Positions 36,836 through 50,090 are shown, counted from the first letter of the stretch. The stretch: 64,000 nt of DNA from Limnoperna fortunei (GCA_944474755.1 OX104123.1:68875898-68939897), one strand, 5' to 3'. The notes: a model not told the origin generated them from the letters alone. A program made the numbers and translations.

Positions 36836-39800
36836 GATACATTGTTTATTTCTGATATCAACAAAAGGAGTCTTAACTTGCATGAGAGTGGCGCTCTAAA
36901 CTATCTAACCTCTGTGTTTCGCTTGGAAAGGGGGGGGGGGGTCAGGGTAAAGAATAACACGATGAAGGGCATTTCTGGGGTCGAACTATATATGTTCAAA
37001 GTAACCAGAACATAAAATATTATCGTAATTATTTTCCAGCCCCTTGTGGCCCATTAGCTGTTTCACAATATCTCATTAAAATTCAATCTAATTAAATTAA
37101 ATCTTTCACTTGCCCCCTCTTTTTGCTTTAGACACTGCGTGCATCAGACTAAAATTTAATTTTTCACGTGCTCCCCACATTTTGTTATTGTCACAGTGAC
37201 AATAATAAAAGGGGGCGGGGGCAAGAGAAAGATTTGATTTAAATAACGTGTTTGATAAATTTAAGATTTGATCGGTAAATCTTATCTGAACAAAAATATT
37301 ATCCACAAAATATGTCTAAATATAGATCGTGTTCTTATCAACATGGTCTTATTAACTTATATATTACCCTAACGGTGAGAAGTTTACGGCCTTTTTAATC
37401 CTTGATCTCTGAAATGGAGTAATTTTCTCTTTACTTATTAAATTTAGCCATAATTCTGTCTACATTTTTGTATTCAATACTGTCGTGGTGTCAGTTTCTC
37501 TTTTATAAATGGGTCTAATCACATCATAAAATGTCAGTTATTTGTTTATTTACTTGATATGTACAAACTTAAAGTGTTCGTTTCATTGTGTTTATAGTAA
37601 AGAGGTCGAAACAGAAATTTGTTGAATTAAACACTTTCCAAATCAAAACGGCAAGGTTGCTTGTATTAAAAATGATATTACATTCCTTAAAAGGTATCCA
37701 TGGAGATGGTCACTTGCTTATATCGGAATTAGGTTGGGTTATAGTGCAGGTTAAGAAACACCCTGTCCTCGTATACGAATTAAAACTTTAAGGTATCCGA
37801 CCCATAATTGAAAAAAACCGTTTTATTTATATTTAAAATAAATATACAACTTTAATGAATAAGGGTATACTCGATTCCAACATCAATTTATATGTATTGC
37901 CATATTTCCCGCCGAAGGCGTGGAAATATGGGGGGGGGGGGGGGGTCACCTGGTACACCTTCCCATCAATAAGGGACTTGTATTTATTAGAGATGTGGGC
38001 CAATACAAATCAAATGTATATTTTAAAAAAATACAAGTACCCGTATGCATGTTATTTTAGCATTTTTATGTCGTCTGTAATTATTTATTTTTTTTATATT
38101 TAATAAGGTTTAAAAAAGTTTTCATCCCGCCCAAAATTATGTTATAAACGATTATCAGTTCGCTAATTATAAGCGGAAAATGATAAGTGCCCCGTCAATA
38201 TTTGCACCAGCCCATCTATTAGATAACCTTTGCAGTCTCCAAAAACTAAACGAATGCAATGATATAACCGAAACCTTGCCATGCATAAACCGAAGTAAAA
38301 CTAACAGAAGCACAGTTTTATGTCGCACCGGGGGCTGTACCAACATCTAGACCTTAGAAACTAATTTACAACACAGCTTGACCATCTTTATCTAAGAAAC
38401 TAAAGTACAACACGGCTTGACTCTCTCTATCTTCGAAACTTAAATAAAACACCACGTAAACCTCTGGATCTTAAAACAGTCCATTAGAAACTAAACTAAA
38501 ACAGCAGAAGCGGACCAACCTGTAAGGTTTGTGGATCCTTAAATACTTGTTTTTAAAGACAGTTAAAATTAAAATCTTGTGTTTCAAGACAAACTAGAAC
38601 TACAGACAAACTAGAACTACAAACTCGAACTAGGGACAAAATATTCCCACGTGTACAGTAAAGTGATACGCGGATTTAAGTTTTATGAGCAAACAGTTCT
38701 TTGTGTTGAAGACTTAGATAAATATTTAATTTTTTGTTGGATAAAAAAGGGTTGGTAACAATTCAAATAAAACTTGTAAGACATACAACCTTTAGAATTT
38801 ACGCAACCATTGTGATCGTGAGAATGTACTTCATAAGGCGGAGGAAACAACCGCTTCCTTGAACACCGAAAATAAACAAGGAACACTTTATTCTGTGTAT
38901 CCGACTTTCAGTTGACATTTTACTCAATGTTTACCATAGACGATGCTGACGATAAAATATAGTTCTTGTATCATTGAGATGGTAAATTGCACGTTAAACC
39001 TGCTGAACCACTAAAAGCACTTCGATTATTTATTTTTTAATTATTATTTGTTTCCATGTAAACAAATTTTCTGGAAATTATTCTTATACTGAATATTTCA
39101 GATAAACAAAAAATAATTTTAATACATTTCATAAGGTAAATAAATAAAAATAATTTAAAAAAAAAAAAAAAAAAAATATAATAATAAATAAATAAATTCT
39201 TGCTCCACTCAAAAATTGCCAATTATTAAGGATTTGAATTGTAATTGAATTTAAAAAAGAAATGTTGACAAGCAATTTATTTATATCCCAGAAAATAAAT
39301 AAAATAAAGTTTAAGTAAAAATCCTAAAAAAACGAGTTTCACGGTAATAACGATAGCTCTCAGCATGTGGGACCATTTAACACGTCTTTTTCCACCTTCA
39401 TTGACAGAAGATCATAAGGTTAAGGCAAAAACCAATTACCACATAGAAGATAATTGCTAGGTACACAACGGTCCTTTCTATCAGAAAATAGTTAATTTAC
39501 ACAATAACTTATACAAATATTTTGCTGAAAATGATAGCTTTTGATAAATTCGTCTTCCGAAAACAACAAAGCAGATCAAAGCGATTGTCACCTGTAATCG
39601 TTTTCGTTGGTCATTTTTACAGGTAAACGGTATTTTTATTGAGTGTCAGAAGAAAAAAGGTTTATAATTAAACTATACAATAAAAATGAAGATAAACTAA
39701 CACTCAAGGTGACTGTGAGGACAGTGAAACCTTTAGTATATTATACTACAAAGACTCATATACGTTTGAATTCTGGAGATAAAAAGACTTCAATTATTTC

Positions 39801-39990
39801 AGTTAGTCTAAGGAGGCCTCGATTGTTAGTCATCTACTGCTTATCACTGGCTTGTTACCACTGGCGTTGTAAGTTCAAACACGACTTCAAGTAAGACTCG
39901 AGTCCAGTCGTACTTGAACAGGATGAATAGGAAGTTATGGGGTTTTCCCCGCACATTCGTATCTTGAACGCTATGAAATACAAATAGCCA
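36836..39990. other. A+T-rich intergenic DNA with a hairpin and worn repeats
   Basis: A hairpin with 10-bp arms (CCATATTTCC and GGAAATATGG) lies at 37899-37930, just before a G16 run. G- and A-homopolymers lie at about 36930 and 39159. Degenerate 'gaaacta.a.tacaacac' repeats occur at 38343-38460. No coding sequence was identified. Confidence 0.45.
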
Positions 39991-39994
39991 TGAG

Positions 39995-40400
39995 CTGGCT
40001 TCTTGTATCGACAAATTTCTAGGAAGGGGAAGGAAGCTGGCTTTGTTGTACCGACAAATTTCTAAGAAGGGGAAGGAAGCTTGCTTTATTGTACCGACAG
40101 ATTTTTGGGTGGAAGGAAGCTGGCTTTGTTGTACCGACATATTTCTAGGTAGGGGAAGGGAGCTGGCTTCTTATACCGATATATTTCTAGGGAGAGGAAG
40201 GGAGCTTGCTTTGGAGTACCGACAGATTTTAAGAGGAAATGGTGCTGGTTTTTTTGTAATGATATATTTCTATTGGGAAAGAGGGCTGTTTTTTTGTACG
40301 GACAGATTTTTATGGAGTTAAAGTAAACTTGCTTCTTCTACCGACAGATTTCTAATAAAAGGAAGGGAGATGGCTTTTATTGCACCGACCTAACTTTGTT
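39995..40400. repeat. Degenerate minisatellite, about 42-bp unit, about 9 copies
   Basis: The unit contains 'gctggctt', 'ttgtaccgacagatttct' and 'aggggaagg', with indels between copies. Overlapping frames on both strands (39844-40140 and 40043-40321) are by-products. Confidence 0.8.
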
Positions 40401-42066
40401 ATAGTCCTTAGTAAGACGAGTAGGAGTTTCCCCAAATTTAACAAGGAACATTTAGGATATAAATAGCCAACAGGAAATGTAAAAGTATATCTTACTTAAA
40501 TATTTTAGACACTTTTGTAAGTAGAAAGTACAACACATTTCAAACTTTTGGCAAGTTACACCTCAAAACACCTTGTTATGAATTTGCATCAGCAAAAAGT
40601 CATTAAGAGTGTGTGTAACACAGTTGTCAAAGAATTCGGTCAGAATTTATAAAGAATATGGATTCTTGTAAGATTATTTACCATCTTCTGCGAAATGTTT
40701 TGATTTGTTTTAGTTAGTGAAGGGTGGCGAAAAGGCCATAATAAAACAATACATGAATATTTGCTTTGAAGTTTCATAAAGTCAACGATAAACTAGCAGA
40801 CATCAAAAGAAACGACAAAAAAGGTTCAAACGGAAATGACGTCATTGTTACATCGACATCGCATTTGCCTGTCCATCTCACGTTTCCGTTTAAAATATAA
40901 AAAAAGTAAAATATAGGCCAGATGTATTAAAAGACGCAGCATCGCTCACGTCATAAACTTTGAAGAAACATCTGCTGCCTGTCAAAATATCCACGTATAC
41001 ATTAAGGTTTTTTTCATAGAATCGGATTTCTGTTAAAGAAGTAGTTTGTATTCATTTAAATAAATTCTGCACATAAAATAAAACATTGCAGTTATTTTTG
41101 GATTGCATTAGAAATGTGTGTTACTCATGCTTTTGAAAACTGAACATTAAAAAATAAGTATATGCAAATATGAAAGTCACGTGACCTTAATTACCTTGTC
41201 ATGTCTATGTCACAACAAATAGGTCCTTAACATATTTAAGAAACACACGTTGTATTTACATGGATGTTAAATTTCGCCTTGTTTTTCAATTTTTTATATG
41301 ACTCGGTTTGTTTTATTACTACGGCGAACTTCATGGTCGGTGATGGCAGGGCCTATTATATAATTATTTAATTTTTACTAGGAGACCTTTTAGAATCTTC
41401 AGAGTTTGGTTTCATTTGGCCCATTTAATTTCCAAGATGAAAATAGTGGAGTACACGGAGTTAAACATATAACTGTCATAATTAAATATAAAAAATAAAA
41501 GACACTCCAGGCTGGGACATCTTTCTCTATACTCTAGAATCTTATAGTACGAGAAGTCCAACAAGTTTGAGCCCGTCCATCTACATTAAATCAGGAGAAC
41601 AGGGGATTTTGTATAAATCTGTAACGTAAACAAACTGAAAACTGCATGACAAAATCTGTATTTATCAATAAGAACGATTTCTTTGCTTGATTTAATCTGT
41701 ATAAGTTATATTTAGAAACATACAATTTTCCCGCCCGCCTTTGTACGACACACAACTCTATTTACATTTATAAATTTTATTTAAATTAAAATTTGTATTG
41801 AACATTCCAACAAAACTGAAACGTCTTGTCGGGATCGTGGGAAATGATGTCTTATATATATTGTGTAGAAACGATTTGATTGTGTAAATATTATAGCCCA
41901 GAATAAATTACCCGAGTCTGTGAGGAGAATAATGAAATAGATCAGGGCCAATATATAAAATATTGAATTTTGTAATAAAGTTAATAGGAAGCAGGTTTTA
42001 ATGATAAGATAGGAAAAGATTACTAATACATTAAAAGTTTAATATAGAAATTTTAATATTAAATAA
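40401..42066. other. Intergenic DNA, nothing recognised
   Basis: No open frame of note, no repeat and no element boundary seen on either strand. Confidence 0.45.
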
Positions 42067-43356
42067 AGATAAGGGTCATCTCTATGTATGGCTGTTCCAA
42101 CTTCTATATATAGACGTTGAAATTCCCAGGAAAGGATGTTCTAGATAAGGACCATTCCTATGTATGGGCAGTTCCAAATTCTATATATAGACGTTGAAAT
42201 TCCCAGGCATGGATGTTCTAGATAAGGACCATTCCTATGTATGGGCGATTCCAACTTCTATATATAGACGTTGAAATTCCTAGGCATAGATGTTCTAGAT
42301 AAGGACCATTCCTATGTATGGCAGTTCCAACTTCTTTATTTAGACATTGAAATTCCCAGGCATGGATGTTCTAGATAAGGACCATTCCTATGTATGGGCA
42401 GTTCCAAGTTCTATAAATAGACGTTGAAATTTCCAGGCATGGATGTTCTAGATAAGGACCATTCCTATGTATGGGTAGTTCCAACTTCTATATATAGACG
42501 TTGAAATTCCCAGGCATGGATGTTCTAGATAAGGACCATTCCTATGTATGGGCAGTTCCAACATCTATATATAGACGTTGAAATTCCTAGCATGTTCTAG
42601 ATAAGGACCATTCCTATGTATGAGCAGTTCCAACTTCTATATATAGACCTTGACATTCCTAGGCATAGATGTTCTAGATAAGGACCATTCCTATGTATGG
42701 CAGTTCAAACTTCTATATATAGACGTTGACAGCCCCAGGCATGGATGTTCTAGATAAGGACCATTCCTATGTATGGGCAGTTCCAACTTCTATATATAGA
42801 CGTTGACATTCCCAGGCATAGATGTTCTAGATAAGGACCATTCCTATGTATGGCAGTTCAAACTTCTATATATAGACGTTGACAGCCCAGGGCATGGATG
42901 TTCTAGATAAATACCATTCCTATATATGGCAGTTCCAACTTCTATATATAGACGTTGAAATTCCCAGGTATGGATGTTCTAGATAAGGACCATTCCTATG
43001 TATGGGCAGTTTAAACTTCTCTATATAGACGTTGACATTCCCAGGCATGGATGTTCTAGATAAGGACCATTCCTATGTATGGGTAGTTCCAACTTCTATA
43101 TATAGACGTTGAAATTCCCAGGCATGGATGTTCTAGATAAGGACCATTCCTATGTATGGGCAGTTCTATATATAGACGTTGACATCCCTAGGCATGGATG
43201 TTCTAGATAAGGGCCATTCCAATGTATGGCAGTTCCAACTTCTATATATAGACGTTGACATCCCTAGGCATGGATGTTCTAGATAAGGGCCATTCCAATG
43301 TATGGCAGTTCCAACTTCTATATATAGACGTTGAAATTCCCAGGAATGGATGTTCC
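42067..43356. repeat. Minisatellite, 77-bp unit, about 17 copies
   Basis: The unit contains 'aaggaccattcctatgtatg', 'ggcagttccaacttctatat', 'atagacgttgaaattcccag' and 'gcatggatgttctagat'. Copies differ by small indels, and some adjacent pairs share variants, such as 'gacagccc' near 42730 and 42880. The minus-strand frame at 43166-43414 is a by-product. Confidence 0.95.
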
Positions 43357-43484
43357 CATAAAGAGAAATTTGGGCAAACCGTGTTCTGATGTCAAAGTAA
43401 CAACTTCGCCTCAACTACTTCTGGACTTCTAAAAAAACTTCAATGAGTAAAATATTATTTACAACTACATACATATATTTACAT

Positions 43485-43640
43485 GGTACAACAGATAGAT
43501 AGCATATACAATTTTGATTAGGACTATTCCTATATATTGTGAACTTCCGGTGTAATGGTGGCATATTTACATGGTACAACAGATAGATAGCTTATACAAT
43601 ATTGATTAGGACCATTCCTATATATTGATAGCAAAGGTAC
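43485..43640. repeat. Two-copy duplication beside the 77-bp array
   Basis: 'acatggtacaacagatagat' followed by 'gattaggac.attcctatat' is present twice about 100 bp apart. 'gga.cattcctat' links it to the 77-bp unit, so it may be an old offshoot. 43641-44470 has nothing recognisable. Confidence 0.6.
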
Positions 43641-44476
43641 TCGAAGGTCAATGTAACAACTACTGGGCTTCAAAAAATTATCTTTGCAATATCTGTACAA
43701 CAGACAGGTATCCCACGACTGTATAGTACAATATTTATGTAAACAGATAACACGCCGACTGTGCAGTACAATACTAATGTAAAATTGATTGATCATAAAT
43801 TATGGCTACCCACATCGACATCACGTGACCTCTGTCAACACCAACAAATGTCTGCACATGTAATTTTCTATTCCCATTTAAACTATGACATGGGGCACAC
43901 AAAGTTCTATACAAATGTCAGAACTTGTAGATTCCGTTATATATTTGATCTAATCTATCAATAACGTTTTTACAATGTTGTGTAGGTGAATAGTGAATGA
44001 CTAAAACAATCTGTAGATGTAAACAGTCGATTTCCCAGGATCGACGGTTAAGTTTAAGCACATCGCCTGTAGATGCCAGAAAAGACGTTAAAATAGTTAG
44101 TCTATGCAGCTTGAATGTTATAGCACGCATGCCCACCTGCAAACTTTTGATTGTTATTTTTTTATGAACAGTCTGTATTTATCAAGGGGAGGAGGCGTGC
44201 CCTCAAATTTGACAAAGGTTAGTAACAAATATGAATTCAGCTAAATAACATCGTAACAGCTTAGATTCCATGAGCTTCTAGGGGGTTTTGCCCTGCTGGT
44301 ATTCCACTAGGGTTCTCACCTGATTCAAATGACCTTGACCCGCCCCCAAACCAGCCGACGAATCATTTTATCCCCTAACATAACATCTTGTATCCTTCTT
44401 TTAAAACGACGAGAAAGGTAAGAGGTAATAAAGCTAGCGCTAACTGGGGACAGTAACTTTTTATGAGTAATCTACC

Positions 44477-45032
44477 TTAGGGACCGTTCAATATTTATCA
44501 GATTGCTGGGCCGGTGCAATTGTATACTGGGCACATAGCTTTTTGCATCCTGTAACAGCTGGGCATAAACATTTTTTAGAATTGTACAGGTTCGGGTTAG
44601 GGTTAGGTTAGGGTTAGGGTTAACCCTAACCTAACCATAACCCTAACTCTAACCCTGGGCGCGAACTTTTTTTTACATTAAATTGTTTAAATAAAAAGAA
44701 AGACTGCAAGACTATTATAAATGTACTTAAAGAATAATAAATGATATTATCAGTTAAAAGTAGGCCTGGAAGAGAATTAACAACAGGATTTGGAGTAAAT
44801 ATACATGAGACAAATTCACACAAAACTTAAAAATACAATTTGTCATGTAACAAATCTGTTTTATGCAACTTTCTCATCTTGATAATATCAACTGGAGGGG
44901 TCTGTAGGAAGGTAAAATATGCAGGGCATTTAGTTTTTTTGCTGATGGATCTGTTGGGTAGATAGATATTTACTAGAGGGGAAAAAAAATTGCACCGGCC
45001 CAGTACTTCAATAAATGTTGAACGGTCCCTTA
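44477..45032. mobile_element. Inverted-repeat DNA element (MITE) carrying telomere-type repeats
   Basis: The left end from 44477 reads TTAGGGACCGTTCAA, then 'tatttat' and 'gctgggccggtgcaat'. The right end ending at 45032, reverse-complemented, reads TAAGGGACCGTTCAA, 'catttat' and 'actgggccggtgcaat': about 45 bp of terminal inverted repeat with several mismatches. The flanks give a 6-bp target duplication TCTACC (44471-44476 and 45033-45038). At 556 bp with no long frame it is non-autonomous. Superfamily is unresolved; a 6-bp duplication is unusual. Confidence 0.75.
44594..44656. repeat. Head-to-head interstitial telomere-type repeats
   Basis: About five TTAGGG-type units (one shortened to TTAGG) run into about six CCCTAA-type units (with ccata and ctcta variants), with the symmetry centre GGGTTAACCC at 44617-44626. 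The animal telomere repeat is TTAGGG, and the orientation is that of two telomeres joined end to end. Confidence 0.9.
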
Positions 45033-45330
45033 TCTACCAATATAGACTTTATCTAGGACGCGAGTAATCTCATATTACCATAATAACACGGGCTACGCAG
45101 TTCCTATGGGCCAAAAAACCTTAGTCTGGATCACTTTCCCTTGAGACGAGAGGCCTAATTATATGCTCTACCTCCGAAGCCTAAAGCCGCACCACAAGAG
45201 CCCATAGCCTTGTAAGTTGATTCTTGAGCGATGATTTAGCCCGAAGCCCAATAATAGTTTCCGCAATCCAGAGTCCGTTTTATATAAAGATCTTATCTGA
45301 CTGGATGCGCAACACTTTCACTTTCTCTTG

Positions 45331-47321
45331 TAACAACACAGTAAAGAATTGGACACTTGTCGTAATGCAACAAGTAAAGAATTGGACACTCGTCATGCAA
45401 CAAGTTAAGAATTGGACACTCGTCGTAATGCAACAAGTTAAGAATTGGACACTCGTCGTAATGCAACAAGTTAAGAATTGGACACTTCTCGTAATGATAC
45501 AAGTTAAGAATTGGACACTTGTCGTAATGCAACAAGTTAAGGATTGAACATCTGTCGTAATGCAACAAGTTAAGATTTGGACCCTCGTCGTAATGCAACA
45601 AGTTAAGAATTAGACACTTGTCGTAATGCAACAAGTTAAGAATTGGACACTTGTCGTAATGCAACAAGTTAAGAATTGGACACTCGTCGTAATGCAACAA
45701 GTTAAGAATTGGACACTCGTCGTTATGCAACAAGTTAAGAATTGGACACAAGTTAAGGATTGAACACTTGTCGTAATGCAACAAGTTAAGAATTGGACAC
45801 TTGTCGTAATGTAACAAGTTAAGAATTGGACACTCGTCGTAATGCAGCAAGTTAAGAATTAGACACTCGTCGTAATGCAACAAGTTAAGAATTGGACACT
45901 CGTCGTTATGCAACAAGTTAAGAATTGGACACAAGTTAAGGATTGAACACTTGTCGTAATGCAACAAGTTAAGAATTGGACACTTGTCGTAATGTAACAA
46001 GTTAAGAATTGGACACTCGTCGTAATGCAACAAGTTAAAAATTGGACACTCGTCGTAATGAAACAAGTTAAGAATTGGACACTTGTCGTAATGCAACAAG
46101 TTAAGAATTGGACACTTGTCGTAATGCAACAAGTAAAGAATTGGACACTCGTCGTTATGCAACAAGTTAAGAATTGGACACTTGTCGTAATGCAACAAGT
46201 TAAGGATTGAACACTTGTCGTAATGCAACAAGTTAAGAATTGGACACTTCTCGTAATGAAACAAGTTAAGAATTAAACTGTCGTCATGCAACAAGTTAAG
46301 AATTGGACACTTGTCGTAATGAAACAAGTTAAGAATTAAACTGTCGTCATGCAACAAGTTAAGGATTGGACACTTGTCGTAATGCAACAAATTAAGAATT
46401 AAACTGTCGTCATGCAACAAGTTAAGAATTGGACACTTGTCGTAATGCAACAAGTTAAGAATTGGAGACTTCTCGTAATGAAACAAGTTAAGAATTGGAC
46501 ACTTCTCGTAATGAAACAAGTTAAGAATTAAACTGTCGTCATGCAACAAGTTAAGAATTGGACACTTGTCGTAATGCAACAAGTTAAGAATTGGAGACTT
46601 CTCGTAATGAAACAAGTTAAGAATTGGACACTTCTCGTAATGAAACAAGTTAAGAATTAAACTGTCGTCATGCAACAAGTTAAGAATTGGACACTTGTCG
46701 TAATGCAACAAGTTAAGAATTGGACACTCGTCGTAGTGCAACAAACTAAGAATTAAACTGTCGTCATGCAACAAGTTAAGAATTAAACTGTCGTCATGCA
46801 ACAAGTTAAGAATTGGACACTTGTCGTAATGCAACAAGTTAAGAATTGGATACTTCTCGTAATGAAACAAGTTAAGAATTAAACTGTCGTCATGCAACAA
46901 GTTAAGAATTGGACACTTGTCGTAATGCAACAAGTTAAGAATTGGAGACTTCTCGTAATGAAACAAGTTAAGAATTAAACTGTCGTCATGCAACAAGTTA
47001 AGAATTGGACACTTCTCGTAATGAAACAAGTTAAGAATTAAACTGTCGTCATGCAACAAGTTAAGAATTTGACACTAGTCGTAATGCAACAAGTTAAGAA
47101 TTGGACACTCGTCGTAATGCAACAAGTTAAGAATTGGACACTCGTCGTAATGCAACAAGTTTAAGAATTGGAGACTTCTCGTAATGCAACAAGTTAAGAA
47201 TTGGACTGTCGTCATGTAACAAGTTAAGAATTGGACACTTGTCGTAATGCAACAAGTTAAGAATTGGACACTTGTCGTAATGCAACAAGATAAGAATTGG
47301 ACACTTGTCGTAATGCAACAA
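45331..47321. repeat. Minisatellite, about 33-bp unit, about 60 copies
   Basis: The unit is 'gcaacaagttaagaattgga' plus 'cacttgtcgtaat', with a frequent variant 'aattaaactgtcgtcat'. Several copies together form repeated higher blocks, for example the 'ttggagacttctcg' group recurring near 46460, 46590 and 46940. Because 33 is 11 codons, long frames persist: 588 codons on the minus strand (45293-47059; repeat of the type LLHYDKCPILN) and shorter plus-strand ones (KNWTLVVMQQV). Both strands open and no unique flanking coding sequence: judged non-coding. Confidence 0.95.
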
Positions 47322-48251
47322 ACACGGATTCATCGTACGTCAAAATTATAATTCAAACTGCTATGATTTATCAACGAGAACAAAGACAAAACCTAAAAGA
47401 AACTAAAAAAAAAATAAATAAAAATACACCACAAAAATATAAGGTCGCATATAATCCGAAACAGCAAAAAATAATAAAAACTAACAGATGAGAAAAAAGC
47501 GCCCCTAAAAATAAATGGTATTAATAGAAACACAAGATAAATAAATGGTATTAATAGAAACACGAGATGTTTTCTTCTGATTTTATATCCATGTAAAATA
47601 AACAACAAAAGTTCACCGTTAATATCGGTACCGTGTTATTACTTCAAAAACAATCAAATAATAAAAACCCAATTTGCTGATAAAACGTGATTTCGCGGTA
47701 ACCAGCGAGACCCAATGGTATTTTATGTTTACTTAACAAACCTTCACCTGAAAATGACTACTTGAACGTAATTGAAAATGTTTACATTTGAACATTTTAT
47801 TGACAAGCACTTTGATAAGGATTCCGGTATTGTGATAAGCGTTCAAGTGATTATGATCATAGTCCATAAGATGTTTGACACCTCCAATCGTGAAGATTAG
47901 TGTGGACATACTTATTACACTGTGATTTGGGCTGAACACTTAAAATATGTAATAAGACGATAATATTTTTCGAAGTCGAGGAAAAATGTACTTGTCATCG
48001 ACGTGTCAAATATCATTTGGGCTAATATTGATTTCTGACTACAAAAAAAAAATAATGATGCGGCATTCAATGCTATAATGATGACATCCTCTTGTTCAAC
48101 TATTTGTTTATGTCCAACGGACACTTAATTGCTAAGTCGAACCTTTTAATGAATTGCACAGACCGCAATTCACCGTAATCATAGTAATTTACATTTGTTA
48201 TTGTTTACTCTTTTTTGCTGAAGAAACAACAAACATGCTCTCCTTATTTAG
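47322..48251. other. Intergenic DNA, one short duplication
   Basis: 'aataaatggtattaatagaa' with 'acac.aga' is duplicated at 47509-47568. No coding exon seen. Confidence 0.5.
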
Positions 48252-48392
48252 AAATGGGAGTGGTTACCTTATCCCCTTAGAAGTCACACAAGTAATGGGA
48301 GTTGTTACCTTATCCCCTTAGGAACCTCACACAATAAATGGGAGTTGTTACCTTATCCCCTTAGGAACCTCACACAAGTAATGGGAGTTGTT
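48252..48392. repeat. Tandem repeat, about 44-bp unit, 3 copies
   Basis: The unit contains 'aatgggagttgttaccttat', 'ccccttag' and 'cctcacacaagt'. The first copy has aagtcac in place of the cctcac part. Confidence 0.9.
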
Positions 48393-48720
48393 ATTTCATT
48401 AACTTTTCCTTTTCTGTATTAAAAGTGCAATAATAAATAACTCCATTAAAATCTAATACACAGAATGTTGTTAATGAGCCATGTAAAACATCAAAGATGG
48501 CTTTATGTACTGTCGGACGAGATGTTGATAACTTTATTTAAAATTTACCGTTAGAAATGAACTCAACTGTATACAGTTTCACTACGGGTTATTAACTAGT
48601 CTGAATCTTAAACTTAGACTGGTAACAAAAAAGGATAACTATGCATGATTAACTCGTCAGTTTAAAAATCAGTACATATATACTATCCATGATTACGATT
48701 AACTCGAAAGAGTTCATTAA

Positions 48721-49396
48721 TCAGTACGGGCACGAGAACACCTAAGTTTATCACGTGATCAGTACAGGCACGAGAACACATTTGTTTATCACGTGATCAT
48801 TACAGGCACGAGAACCCCTTTGTTTATCACGTGATCAGTACAGGCACGAGAACACCTTTGTTTATCACGTGATCATTACAGGCACGAGAACACCCTTTTT
48901 ATCACGTAATCAGTACAGGCACGAGAACACCTTTGTTTATCACGTGATCATTACAGGCACTAGAACACATTTGTTTATCACGTGATCATTACAGGCACGA
49001 GAACACCTTTGTTTATCACGTGATCAGTACAGGTACGATAACACCTTTGTTTATCACGTGATCAGTACAGGCACGAGAACACCTTTGTTTATCACGTGAT
49101 CAGTACAGGCACGAGAACACCTTTGTTTATCACGTGATCAGTACAGGCACGAGAACACCTTTGTTTATCACGTGATCAGTACAGGCACTAGAACACCTTT
49201 GTTTATCACGTGATCAGTACAGGCACTAGAACATCTTTGTTTATCACGTGATCATTACAGGCACTAGAACACATTTGTTTATCACGTGATCATTACAGGC
49301 ACGAGAACACCTTTGTTTATCACGTAATCAGTACAGGCACGAGAACACCTTTGTTTATCACGTGATCATTACAGGCACTAGAACACCTTTGTTTAT
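48721..49396. repeat. Minisatellite, 38-bp unit, about 18 copies, each with a CACGTG E-box
   Basis: The unit is 'cagtacaggcacgagaacac' plus 'ctttgtttatcacgtgat'. About 15 copies retain the perfect palindrome ATCACGTGAT; two have cacgtaat. 'cattacagg' and 'cagtacagg' alternate along the array, as do 'cacgag' and 'cactag'. Confidence 0.95.
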
Positions 49397-50090
49397 AATA
49401 AGATAAGGTCAATTAAAATTCAGCCATCGTATTTGGAACTGCAAAAAGGGCAAAGAAAAAATTACAAATACACTATTTTATGGGGAATTATATTTGTGGA
49501 CAACGAGATGCAAATGGCATTAATTGTGGTGTCGTGCCAACACAATCGGATTTTTACTCGGTTATTTCCGCCTATGGTCGGAAAATCTCGGAGGTAAATG
49601 CATGGATGTGGACTAAAAATCGGTCCAAATATGATACGATTTGCCTGTATACACTGCAACACAATTTACCCTTTAATTATTCAACTTCACAGATACTATC
49701 GTAGCCGAAAAGTCACTGTTGTAAAACTTAAATTTGCAATTTCAAAAAACTTCCTTTCCCTGCAAACGTTTTGATGAATAAGTATTTTTTATTGCAATCT
49801 TACGTCATTAGTAACAATCAACTTATCAAATGAATAAAAAAACATCAAAACAACGTCAGAACAAAAAAAAGTCAGGGCGTAATAGATTCATTGATAATGA
49901 CTGAAAATACTTCAAAATGGCGATACCTACATCCGAGGTCACTTTCCCGACACTTAACGGAAATGAACGAGAAATGTTCCGAATGATACCTGCATACTTT
50001 AAATGACTTCCAAGCTGTCGATCTGTTGCCCACAGAAAAAGTATACAATGTAAATGATTGCACGAATAGTAAGTCCTGTTCTAAAAAAAA
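49397..50090. other. Intergenic DNA, nothing recognised
   Basis: Two overlapping frames on opposite strands (49462-49704) show no family features. Confidence 0.4.

Noticed and set aside
44594..44656. Chromosome end or a simple chromosome-fusion point
   Set aside because: The telomere-type block is only about 63 bp and sits inside a bounded element with inverted ends and a target duplication, so element cargo is the simpler reading.
4692..49396. Common origin of the 43-bp repeat at 4692 and the 38-bp E-box repeat at 48721
   Set aside because: Both contain tttatcac...gtg...agtac, but the match needs gaps and is too short to exclude chance.
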